Shown here: positions 1 to 5,224 of the stretch, in pieces
Layout of the letters: every line of letters begins with the position of its first letter
Position numbering within the stretch: the stretch's first letter is position 1
Origin: a bacterium
Lineage (GTDB): Bacteria; KSB1; UBA2214
NCBI GenBank assembly: GCA_029560815.1
Contig: JAKQKF010000320.1
Coordinates: 1 to 11,395, forward strand
Direction: 5' to 3'
Length of the DNA stretch: 11,395 nucleotides
Notes under the pieces: generated by a model
The model's input: the letters and a program-made list of their open reading frames with translations, nothing else
Databases searched by the model: none
What the model was told of the DNA's origin: nothing
Program-made: the position numbers and the translations under genes

Positions 1-549
1 ATCACTCTGATTGCCTTGAATACGGGGATGCGTGTAAGTGAGATCCTGACCTTGAAATGGTCCAGCCTGGATTTCACGAAAAACAGCATCACTCTGACGA
101 AAACCAAGAATGGAGATCCGCGTGTCATCCCCATGAACCGGGTCGTCTCTCAAACGCTTTCAGATCGGGAGCGTACTCCGGAATGGGTATTCGAGAATCG
201 CTCTGACAAAAAGCGAGGTGTGGGCAAGCCGCTGACAACAATCCGGAAAGGTTTTGGCAACGCACTGAAGCGTGCAGGCATCGAGGGCTTCCGCTTCCAC
301 GACATCCGCCATACATTCGCGACCTATCTCACGATGGAGGGTGTTGACGAAATCACGAGAGCGGAAATACTGGGACACCGGAAATACACGATGACCAGCC
401 GATATTCGCACTCCACGTGGGAGAAAAAGATCGAAGCGGTCAGGGTGATGGAGCGGCATAGTCAATTTTTGGTCAATTCGGCCGAAAGTGAGGACGGCAG
501 CGACTTGGATAAAACAAATAATGTAATAGAGTTAACTGCAGCAAGCTAG
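1..549 (+). CDS. Tyrosine recombinase/integrase, C-terminal catalytic part (5' end outside window)
   Basis: Site-specific recombinase of the phage-integrase family. It cuts and rejoins DNA through a covalent tyrosine intermediate and probably integrates and excises the element to the left. The frame is open from base 1, so 182 C-terminal residues are visible and the N-terminal DNA-binding domains are missing. Numbering visible residues from base 1, the catalytic set is complete: Arg11 in GMRVSEIL, Lys36 in the beta-hairpin (TKTKNG), His100 and Arg103 in FHDIRHTFATYL, His126 in LGHRKY, and the nucleophile Tyr135 in SRYSHST. The last 30 or so residues are a polar tail. The gene stops 15 bases before a tRNA-Phe 3' remnant, so it is the last gene of the element and faces the attachment site. 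The catalytic core looks intact; whether the full gene is intact cannot be seen. Confidence 0.95.
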   Translation: MTLIALNTGMRVSEILTLKWSSLDFTKNSITLTKTKNGDPRVIPMNRVVSQTLSDRERTPEWVFENRSDKKRGVGKPLTTIRKGFGNALKRAGIEGFRFHDIRHTFATYLTMEGVDEITRAEILGHRKYTMTSRYSHSTWEKKIEAVRVMERHSQFLVNSAESEDGSDLDKTNNVIELTAAS

Positions 550-564
550 GGTGACATCGTAAAT

Positions 565-608
565 CTGAAAATCCGTGTGTCCCCAGTTCGATTCTGGGAG
601 GCGCCACC
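565..608 (+). other. attR-type attachment site: 3' remnant of a tRNA-Phe(GAA) gene
   Basis: The block folds exactly as the 3' part of a tRNA: anticodon loop CTGAAAA (565-571, anticodon GAA), 3' anticodon strand TCCGT, variable GTGTC, T stem CCCAG/CTGGG around loop TTCGATT (587-593), acceptor strand AGGCGCC (599-605), discriminator A606, then CC. The preceding bases (TAAAT) cannot pair with TCCGT, and no D arm or 5' acceptor strand precedes them, so this is a fragment and not a working tRNA. Similarity to a tRNA starts at the anticodon loop, a usual crossover point for tyrosine integrases. With the integrase on its left and a terminator on its right, it reads as attR. The intact tRNA-Phe should lie at the far left end of the element. 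CCA is not fully encoded (CC is followed by C). Confidence 0.85.
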
Positions 609-615
609 CGAAACA

Positions 616-652
616 AGCCCTGCAATCCGAAAGAATTGCAGGGCTTTTTTTT
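616..652 (+). terminator. Strong rho-independent terminator, probably bidirectional
   Basis: A 10-bp perfect stem, GCCCTGCAAT (617-626) with ATTGCAGGGC (635-644), has an 8-base loop and is followed by eight T (645-652). It lies 8 bases past the tRNA-Phe remnant, as expected for the original terminator of the host tRNA gene. Read on the minus strand the stem is followed by TTGTTT, so it could also end the minus-strand cluster that stops at 741. Bases 653-740 hold no gene, only a 10-bp direct repeat (TCTCATCACT at 671-680 and 715-724). Confidence 0.85.
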
Positions 653-740
653 ATTGGCCGCTGCTTTCCCTCTCATCACTGCCGAATGCCAAGATCAAAT
701 GCGGAGGGTTGCATTCTCATCACTCGCAAGGTATTGCCAA

Positions 741-1733
741 TTATGTTTTTTTCTGTGGGACGTACTGGTTCAAGAGGGTTTGAACCGGATGCCGCAACGG
801 GGGAGGGAGTCCAATCGAGGTTATCAGGGGAGGTGTATCTCCATGTATCAGGTAGAGCGCGCTGCGCTTGTTGTCCACTTTCCAACTGGCTATCTCTTCC
901 CATGGAAAAAAGACAAGAGCGTTGTTAAGGCCATTTTCGCCGGCCTGGACTGCGCTGAAAGCATGATTGACGGCCACAAACAGGACAAGGAGGAAGAGTA
1001 AAGTTAAAAGCCAAATACTGAAGGCCGTCCAAAGAAGAAACAGGAGAGAGGCTGCCGCGAGAAGCCAGACCAAGAGATGAAATCGGCCCTCCCTTGTTGC
1101 CAGGGAGAACCACGGATACCAGGATGCGTACTTTTTGCCCATGCGGGATTGTATTTTCCTGTATTTATTAATACTGATCAAGATGTAGAAAAACAGAGCA
1201 AATGCCAACAGGATTTGAATCCTGCCCGAATGGAGAGCTGTCGCCCAGGATCTCGCCTGCACAGCCGGATTGACATTCAAAAGGTTCAGAGGACTTTTTC
1301 TTTTCGATAAAACAGGTGCACCTCCGATACGGGCATGGAGAACAAGGGGCGATTGAGTTGCGGACATTTGGAACACGTTTTGGGACAACATGAAAAAGGG
1401 AAGGTTCAATTCATTTTTCGAAGAAAAACCGAGAGCCTGTTTTGCGTAGATCTTGTATTCGTTTTCGCTGGTTGTTAGTGGATGATCCGGCACAATGAAA
1501 GCGAGCACGCCATCCAGGTCATTTAATTGATCGAGGCCGGCAATAGTTCTGACTATGGATTCGCCGCAAATATTGCATTCCAATATCTCACTGCTAACCA
1601 GGATAATTCCCAGGTGCAGAGTGTCATTCAACGACCTCTGGATCGCCGAGCTGGCATCCTGGCTTGCGGCAGAGGCATCGCCGGTTGGGCCAGCCAGGAG
1701 GCAGAAGCAGAGTATGCAGATTAGCGTGGGCAT
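741..1733 (-). CDS. Membrane protein with exported CxxC (thioredoxin-like?) domain and cytoplasmic PH-like tail
   Basis: Protein of 330 residues, no firm family assignment. Residues 1-22 form a signal peptide ending GDASA. Residues about 38-165 are probably exported. They read like a thioredoxin/peroxiredoxin fold (strand LGIILVSSE, then Cys53-x2-Cys56, then helix, then strand GVLAFIVPD), but the family is not certain. Membrane segments fall near 172-188, 218-236 and 238-256. The C-terminal region (about 264-322, with FFPWEEIASWKVDNKRSALYLI) resembles the PH-like DUF5673 tails of other bacterial membrane proteins. The start ATG lies one base after the stop of the beta-propeller gene (TGAAATG), so the two are probably translationally coupled and act together. 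A role in thiol-disulfide handling for the Cys-rich peptides upstream is inference. Confidence 0.8.
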   Translation of the reverse strand: MPTLICILCFCLLAGPTGDASAASQDASSAIQRSLNDTLHLGIILVSSEILECNICGESIVRTIAGLDQLNDLDGVLAFIVPDHPLTTSENEYKIYAKQALGFSSKNELNLPFFMLSQNVFQMSATQSPLVLHARIGGAPVLSKRKSPLNLLNVNPAVQARSWATALHSGRIQILLAFALFFYILISINKYRKIQSRMGKKYASWYPWFSLATREGRFHLLVWLLAAASLLFLLWTAFSIWLLTLLFLLVLFVAVNHAFSAVQAGENGLNNALVFFPWEEIASWKVDNKRSALYLIHGDTPPLITSIGLPPPLRHPVQTLLNQYVPQKKT

Positions 1734-1734
1734 T

Positions 1735-2694
1735 TCAGGGACTTTTATCGAGGATTTTATATTTTTTTAAAACAGTCCCTTTCTGGGCACGTACATACAG
1801 GTTGTCGTTCCTGTCGATATGGAGCAGATGCGAGGTATCGTCAAGAGTGAGCTGTGATATTATTTGGCCTGAACGGTCCATGACGAGTATGTCCCGGTTG
1901 GGATTCCGGGCGAGATGCCCAAGGAGGAGAAAAAGGTGATCATGACTGTCGAAGGCAGCATCCAGATAGAACACAGTTTTGGGGACCTCAAAGAACAGTA
2001 TTTTTTCTGTTACCGTTTTTTTACCGGGGTATAACTGTGTTTTCCAGACCTCCTGACCTGTCGGTGTAATCCTGGCCACTCGATCCTTGAAGCGATAACA
2101 TACATACCAGTCGCCCAGATAGTCTTGCGTGAAAGAAAACATGTCATGCATGCCGCCCTTGCCCTCGCTGGCCATGCTGTATGACTTTTGAACCTTCCCT
2201 GTGCTGTCAATGGCATCAATTTTCATCATGCCGGACATCGTGACTGGTGTGACATGAATCAGATTGGAGTTGTGGACACTAAAGTCCGCTACCGGTTTTG
2301 CATAGGCAATAGAGCCCCTGTAGTTCAGATTAGAATCAAAACGTAACAAACCGGCTTTGTTTTGATCCGTAACATAGAGGTGGTTTTCCCTGTAACCGAT
2401 CAGGCGGATAGCCTTTGCGTTGGCTCCATCCGTGCTGGGCAAGGACTTGCTGGCGATAAGATCTCCCTGAGGGCTGAATTTTTTGATCGAATTGTCCATC
2501 ATATCAGTTACATATATATTCTCATCCTCATCCGTGCAGACGCCTGCCCATTGGAATAGCTCGGCGCTTTCTTCACCCAAGGTGAGGAGCAGTTCAAGGG
2601 TGACTGTGCCATTGGTCTGACCAATCAGAGAGGACATCCAGAGGAAAACTGAAATAAGCACTCTTCCGCCCCAGGTGTATGCGCTAGTCCTCAT
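1735..2694 (-). CDS. Secreted six-bladed beta-propeller (NHL/TolB-like) protein
   Basis: Protein of 319 residues with an N-terminal signal segment (hydrophobic 11-25, VLISVFLWMSSLIG). Several blades are visible, each with a D/N-x-(I/L)-Y-V strand and a turn around 20 residues later: 58-80 (DENIYVTDMMDNSIKKFS), 103-123, 195-214, 252-279 and 297-313 (DNLYVRAQKGTVLKKYK). This is the pattern of six-bladed propeller proteins common in FCB-group genomes, which usually act outside the cytoplasm as binding or scaffold proteins. No enzyme motif is visible. The start chosen is the ATG at 2694, with AAAGGGG six bases upstream. An in-frame TTG at 2709 lies upstream of that site and is unlikely. It sits 49 bases after the peptide gene ending at 2744 and one base before the CxxC membrane protein, all on one strand. 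Confidence 0.82.
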   Translation of the reverse strand: MRTSAYTWGGRVLISVFLWMSSLIGQTNGTVTLELLLTLGEESAELFQWAGVCTDEDENIYVTDMMDNSIKKFSPQGDLIASKSLPSTDGANAKAIRLIGYRENHLYVTDQNKAGLLRFDSNLNYRGSIAYAKPVADFSVHNSNLIHVTPVTMSGMMKIDAIDSTGKVQKSYSMASEGKGGMHDMFSFTQDYLGDWYVCYRFKDRVARITPTGQEVWKTQLYPGKKTVTEKILFFEVPKTVFYLDAAFDSHDHLFLLLGHLARNPNRDILVMDRSGQIISQLTLDDTSHLLHIDRNDNLYVRAQKGTVLKKYKILDKSP

Positions 2695-2743
2695 ACCCAC
2701 CCCTTTCAAAGAATAACGCGAACGAGCATGCGGTAAAATAGCC

Positions 2744-2956
2744 TCAGTTGATAAATGGCTCCACGTATGTTACGCACCAGGCCCATCCGATAATACAGGC
2801 GAATTGCCATACCCACCAGCCACCTGATTCTACAACACAGTCAAAAAGGGCCCTGTCACAAGCAGTGGGTTCTTCTGAAATCACATCAGGGGGAATCAGA
2901 ATCAGCAGCAGGCTCAGTATGATAAGAGCCAATGGTATTTTAAGCTTGCATGCCAT
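2744..2956 (-). CDS. Small secreted Cys/Trp-rich peptide, copy 2 (paralogue of 3007-3249)
   Basis: Protein of 70 residues, family not recognised. A hydrophobic leader (about 4-27) ends near VISEE. The remainder, about 42 residues, carries Cys33-x6-Cys40 and Cys54-x6-Cys61, four Trp (47, 48, 50, 60) and a C-terminus ending YVEPFIN. Its last 17 residues match the upstream peptide in the pattern C-x2-G-aromatic-A-W-C-x2-Y-V-x-P-aromatic, so the two genes are paralogues. The start is firm: AAGGAGGT lies four bases before the ATG. Four cysteines in the mature part suggest two disulfides. It could be a bacteriocin-like peptide, a processed peptide precursor or a structural small protein; no modifying enzyme gene is seen. 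The ORF is real because of the strong ribosome site and the conserved paralogue. Confidence 0.8.
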   Translation of the reverse strand: MACKLKIPLALIILSLLLILIPPDVISEEPTACDRALFDCVVESGGWWVWQFACIIGWAWCVTYVEPFIN

Positions 2957-3006
2957 TTAGACCTCCTTGTCCCAAAGGACTAATCATTGAGGAATTTTAA
3001 AAAATG

Positions 3007-3249
3007 TCATAAATAAGGTTGAACGTATGCCTGGCACCATGCATAGCCGTTGAAACACCATGCGGCATATACACACCATAAGGCCGGAATGCCAGCTTCC
3101 AGAAGAGAGGAGGCCAGACAGACCGCCAGTCCTTTTTCGCAAGCCCCGGCCAATTCTGCATTTGCCTCCTGAAACGGAGTTGCCACAGTCAGGAGAAACA
3201 GCAGGACGATGACAGCCTTGAAGCCAAAATTCAAACGTGAGGATTTCAT
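3007..3249 (-). CDS. Small secreted Cys-rich peptide, copy 1 (first gene of cluster)
   Basis: Protein of 80 residues, family not recognised. The signal peptide has a basic start (MKSSRLNFGFK), a hydrophobic core (12-23) and a likely cleavage after EANA (res. 31). The mature part (about 49 residues) has Cys37-x6-Cys44, an extra Cys59, Cys65-x6-Cys72 and the end YVQPYL. It aligns with the next gene at A-C-x6-C and at C-x2-G-Y-A-W-C-x2-Y-V-x-P. The middle spacer is longer here (20 residues between the second and third shared cysteine, against 13). AGGAG lies upstream of the ATG at normal distance. It is the first gene after the predicted promoter (3334-3362), 50 bases before its paralogue, and so would be the most strongly expressed of the cluster. 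Product role unknown. Confidence 0.8.
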   Translation of the reverse strand: MKSSRLNFGFKAVIVLLFLLTVATPFQEANAELAGACEKGLAVCLASSLLEAGIPALWCVYAAWCFNGYAWCQAYVQPYL

Positions 3250-3333
3250 GACCCTTCTCCTTTTTGTTTAAATTTAGAGACTTGATGCCGCTACACATCC
3301 CGCCAGGTGAGAACTCGAAAGTAGTTACAATTA

Positions 3334-3362
3334 TTTATAATCAATCCGCGCATTAAAATCAA
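3334..3362 (-). promoter_or_regulatory. Predicted sigma70-like promoter of the peptide/propeller cluster
   Basis: On the minus strand, TTGATT (3362-3357) and TATAAA (3339-3334) are separated by 17 bases. This would start transcription near 3326 and give a leader of roughly 77 bases before the first peptide ATG. No other good promoter is seen within the cluster, whose internal gaps are 50, 49 and 1 bases. Confidence 0.55.
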
Positions 3363-3390
3363 GGGTATAAATCGCTTCAGTTAATCGCAA

Positions 3391-3396
3391 TATAAT
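3391..3396 (+). promoter_or_regulatory. TATAAT box, possible promoter of the leader/small RNA at 3404-3545
   Basis: A perfect TATAAT lies about 8 bases before the start of the structured stretch. No good -35 hexamer is found 16-18 bases upstream, so the promoter is only plausible and might need an activator. Confidence 0.35.
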
Positions 3397-3403
3397 CAAT
3401 GAA

Positions 3404-3545
3404 TCTTACTTCACGGGCGCTGCACAGAACAGGCAGCGCCTGAATACCTTCAGGCCAGTGGGTGGAAAGGGAGTTGCCGGTTTCAGGATTAGGGCAGACC
3501 AGACAACACTTGAGTCAATTCCCTCCCCCTGTGGGAATTGTTTTT
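3404..3545 (+). ncRNA. Candidate small RNA or attenuator leader with two competing hairpins and a terminator
   Basis: Hairpin A has an 8-bp perfect stem, GGCGCTGC (3416-3423) with GCAGCGCC (3433-3440). Hairpin B, GCCTGAA (3438-3444) with TTCAGGC (3449-3455), shares bases 3438-3440 with A, so the two cannot form fully together. The stretch ends in a rho-independent terminator (3516-3545). Downstream come the promoter and gene of a superoxide dismutase on the same strand. It could be a free small RNA of about 140 bases or, on read-through, a regulated leader of the dismutase. I recognise no known riboswitch class. The 5' end is a guess from the TATAAT box. Confidence 0.4.
3516..3545 (+). terminator. 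Rho-independent terminator upstream of the superoxide dismutase gene
   Basis: Stem CAATTCCC (3516-3523) with GGGAATTG (3533-3540), a 9-base loop, then five T (3541-3545). No protein gene on this strand ends here, so it must close a non-coding transcript or attenuate the next gene. Confidence 0.65.
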
Positions 3546-3573
3546 GCCATTCGCCTGTTAGAGGATGTACAAT
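3544..3573 (+). promoter_or_regulatory. Predicted sigma70-like promoter of the superoxide dismutase gene
   Basis: TTGCCA (3544-3549) and TACAAT (3568-3573) are separated by 18 bases, 36 bases before the ATG. It begins at the tail of the preceding terminator, so the gene can be transcribed independently of the upstream leader. Confidence 0.55.
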
Positions 3574-3609
3574 TAATTCAATTTTACGAACCAATTGACA
3601 GGTGAATAT

Positions 3610-4326
3610 ATGACAAGACGTGACTTTATCAAAACCGCCCCCGCGGCTGCGGCCGGGACCGCCCTGGCCGGCGATGCCGCCTTCGCTCAAGGCGCTGCGA
3701 ACGCCGATCTGGTCCGTGATGACGCTGGCAACTATATTCTTCCTCCCCTCCCTTATGATTATGCCGCTCTGGAACCCCATATCGACGAACCGACCATGCG
3801 CCTGCATCACGACAAGCATCACCTCGCCTATGTCAACGGCATGAACGCCGCCCTGAAAGCCCTGGCCCAGGCGCGCGAGACCAACAATTTTGATCTGGTC
3901 TCTTACTACTCGAGCCAGCTCTCCTTTCACGGCTCCGGCCATCTGATGCACGCCATCTTCTGGAAGAATATGGCTCCCAATGCCGGCGGCGAGCCCAGGG
4001 GCGAGCTGGCCAAGGCGATCGAACGGGATTTCGGCTCCTTCGCGGCCTTCAAGGCCCATTTCATCGCCGCCGCCACCAAGGTGGAAGGATCCGGCTGGGG
4101 CGTGCTCGGTTTCGATCCCATGGGCAAGAAGCTGCTGGTGCTGCAGGTCGAGAAACACCAGAACCTCTTCGTCTCGGGCATCGTTCCCCTGCTGGTGCTC
4201 GATGTCTGGGAGCACGCCTACTATCTGAAGTATCAGAACCGGCGCGCCGACTATGTCGCCGCCTTTTTCAATGTCATCAACTGGGATGATGTGGCGCAGC
4301 GCCTGGCCGCCGCGCAGCAGAGGTAA
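3610..4326 (+). CDS. Tat-exported Fe/Mn superoxide dismutase (Mn-type residues)
   Basis: Converts superoxide to oxygen and hydrogen peroxide. Protein of 238 residues: a twin-arginine signal (TRRDFIKT at 2-9, then an Ala-rich core to AFAQ at 24-27) and a full Fe/Mn-SOD domain from about 43. Metal ligands by alignment with E. coli SodA: His66 (LHHDKHH), His114 (HLMHAIFW), Asp198 and His202 (DVWEHAYYL). Gateway Tyr74 is present. The active-site Gln lies in the C-terminal half (Gln184, KHQN) with Gly110 at the iron-type Gln position, as in manganese enzymes, so Mn or mixed use is inferred. Tat export implies folding, and likely metal loading, in the cytoplasm before action in the periplasm. The ATG at 3610 is preceded by AGGTGA; an in-frame TTG at 3595 would spoil the Tat start. 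Monocistronic, with its own promoter and terminator. Confidence 0.95.
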   Translation: MTRRDFIKTAPAAAAGTALAGDAAFAQGAANADLVRDDAGNYILPPLPYDYAALEPHIDEPTMRLHHDKHHLAYVNGMNAALKALAQARETNNFDLVSYYSSQLSFHGSGHLMHAIFWKNMAPNAGGEPRGELAKAIERDFGSFAAFKAHFIAAATKVEGSGWGVLGFDPMGKKLLVLQVEKHQNLFVSGIVPLLVLDVWEHAYYLKYQNRRADYVAAFFNVINWDDVAQRLAAAQQR

Positions 4327-4346
4327 TCCCGCTGCAGTTCAAAATG

Positions 4347-4382
4347 AAAACGGCGCCCGGAAAACTTCCGGGCGCCGTTTTT
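4347..4382 (+). terminator. Rho-independent terminator after the superoxide dismutase gene
   Basis: A long GC-rich stem, AAAACGGCGCCCGGAA (4347-4362) with TTCCGGGCGCCGTTTT (4366-4381), has a 3-base loop and a T run at 4378-4382. It lies 20 bases after the stop and ends about 30 bases before the methyltransferase start. Confidence 0.9.
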
Positions 4383-4413
4383 CTTGACACATGTTGACGC
4401 GAGGTGGGCAAGG

Positions 4414-4989
4414 ATGTTGTTCGACCATTTTGATCTGATCGCCCGGTTCTACGACCGGGCCATAGGCCCGCACGAGGCGGAACAACTCCGGGCGCAGCTG
4501 GAGCTGCCGGAAGGCGGACGGCTTTTGGATGTGGCGGGGGGAACCGGCAGGGTTTTGCAGGGATTGCAGCCCTGGTCCGGAAAGGCGGTGCTCTGCGATT
4601 CCGCGATGGGCATGCTGCGGCAGGCTCGAGCCAAAAAGATCGCCCTGCCCGCCCGCTCGGCTGCGGAGTGGATGCCTTTCGCCGACGGCCGTTTCGAACG
4701 GGTGCTGATGGTCGATGCCCTCCATCATGTGGCCGATCAACCCCAAACCCTGCGCGAGATGTACCGTGTGCTCGCCCCGGGCGGCCGCCTGGTCATCGAA
4801 GAGTTCGACATCGGCCACTGGGCGATCAGGGTCGTCGCTCTCCTTGAAAAGATCGCCCTGATGCGCAGCCATTTTATGCCTCTGGAGGAGATCAGTACGA
4901 TCCTGCAGCAGGCGGGCGCCCGGGTGGAGATCCGCATGAACGGAGCGGCCCGCGCCTGGATCATCGCTGAAAAACCGCGCCAGACATGA
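4414..4989 (+). CDS. Class I SAM-dependent methyltransferase (UbiE-like fold)
   Basis: Protein of 191 residues that should transfer a methyl group from S-adenosylmethionine; the substrate is unknown. SAM-binding motif I is LLDVAGGTG (37-45). An acidic residue closes strand 2 (Asp62, VLCDSA), DALHHV at 101-106 matches motif II/III of the Methyltransf_11 group, and LAPGGRLVIEE (120-130) is the strand-5 region. N-terminal FDLIARFYD resembles UbiE/quinone-type and related small-molecule methyltransferases, but the usual UbiE signatures and length (about 230-250) are not met, so no specific name is given. Start: ATG at 4414 with GAGGTG upstream; an in-frame TTG at 4384 overlaps the preceding terminator and is rejected. 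No clear promoter is seen in the short gap, so it may depend on read-through or on a promoter I cannot see. Cytosolic, no signal peptide. Confidence 0.88.
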   Translation: MLFDHFDLIARFYDRAIGPHEAEQLRAQLELPEGGRLLDVAGGTGRVLQGLQPWSGKAVLCDSAMGMLRQARAKKIALPARSAAEWMPFADGRFERVLMVDALHHVADQPQTLREMYRVLAPGGRLVIEEFDIGHWAIRVVALLEKIALMRSHFMPLEEISTILQQAGARVEIRMNGAARAWIIAEKPRQT

Positions 4990-5030
4990 GCGCTGTTTGC
5001 TGCAGGGGGGAGCAAACAGCGCTGTTTTTT
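4989..5030 (+). terminator. Rho-independent terminator overlapping the methyltransferase stop codon
   Basis: A 13-bp perfect stem, AGCGCTGTTTGCT (4989-5001) with AGCAAACAGCGCT (5011-5023), has a 9-base G-rich loop and six T (5025-5030). Its first base is the last base of the TGA stop. Confidence 0.88.
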
Positions 5031-5174
5031 GCCGGAACGCGGTGGGCTGCTGCGGATAGAGTGCCGCCGGCAGCGGTTTCGGCGCAGGCTGGCCAGGATG
5101 CGAGCAGGACGGCTCCAGACCAGGCGGCCTTGTGCTGCAGTTCGGGGATGGTATTGCAAAGCGTAGCAGGATGG

Positions 5175-5207
5175 AGCGCCCGGAGAGAATCCCGGGCGCT
5201 TTTGTTT
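5175..5207 (+). terminator. Orphan hairpin with T-rich tail in the convergent gap
   Basis: Stem AGCGCCCGG (5175-5183) with CCGGGCGCT (5192-5200), then TTTTGTTT on the plus strand. No plus-strand gene ends here and the methyltransferase already has its own terminator. It may be a backup, or the end of a small plus-strand RNA in 5031-5175, in which I see no recognised RNA family. On the minus strand, the direction of the gene ending at 5225, the stem has no T tail, so it is a poor terminator for that gene. Confidence 0.5.
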
Positions 5208-5224
5208 GAGGCGGGTCTGGTGCG

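Noticed and set aside
565..608. Complete tRNA-Phe gene
   Set aside because: The 5' acceptor strand, D arm and 5' anticodon strand are absent upstream; only the part from the anticodon loop onward is present.
473..679. Minus-strand ORF reading APPRIELGTHGFSDL
   Set aside because: It is the antisense translation of the tRNA-Phe remnant; this kind of peptide is a known false gene call opposite tRNA genes.
653..740. CRISPR-like or other repeat array
   Set aside because: Only one 10-bp pair (TCTCATCACT twice), no regular spacing or further copies; no CRISPR array anywhere in the window.
3456..3515. Cobalamin or yybP-type riboswitch resemblance (AAAGGGAG, GCCGGT, GGGCAG)
   Set aside because: Only scattered short matches in roughly the right order; the conserved cores and pairing of either class are not met.
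3406..4215. 269-codon minus-strand ORF across the superoxide dismutase gene
   Set aside because: Shadow of the dismutase in GC-rich DNA; no family marks, no ribosome site, and the plus-strand gene is unambiguous.
4384..4389. TTGACA as -35 box of the methyltransferase gene
   Set aside because: It lies at the terminator tail and no -10-like hexamer occurs 16-18 bases downstream before the start codon.
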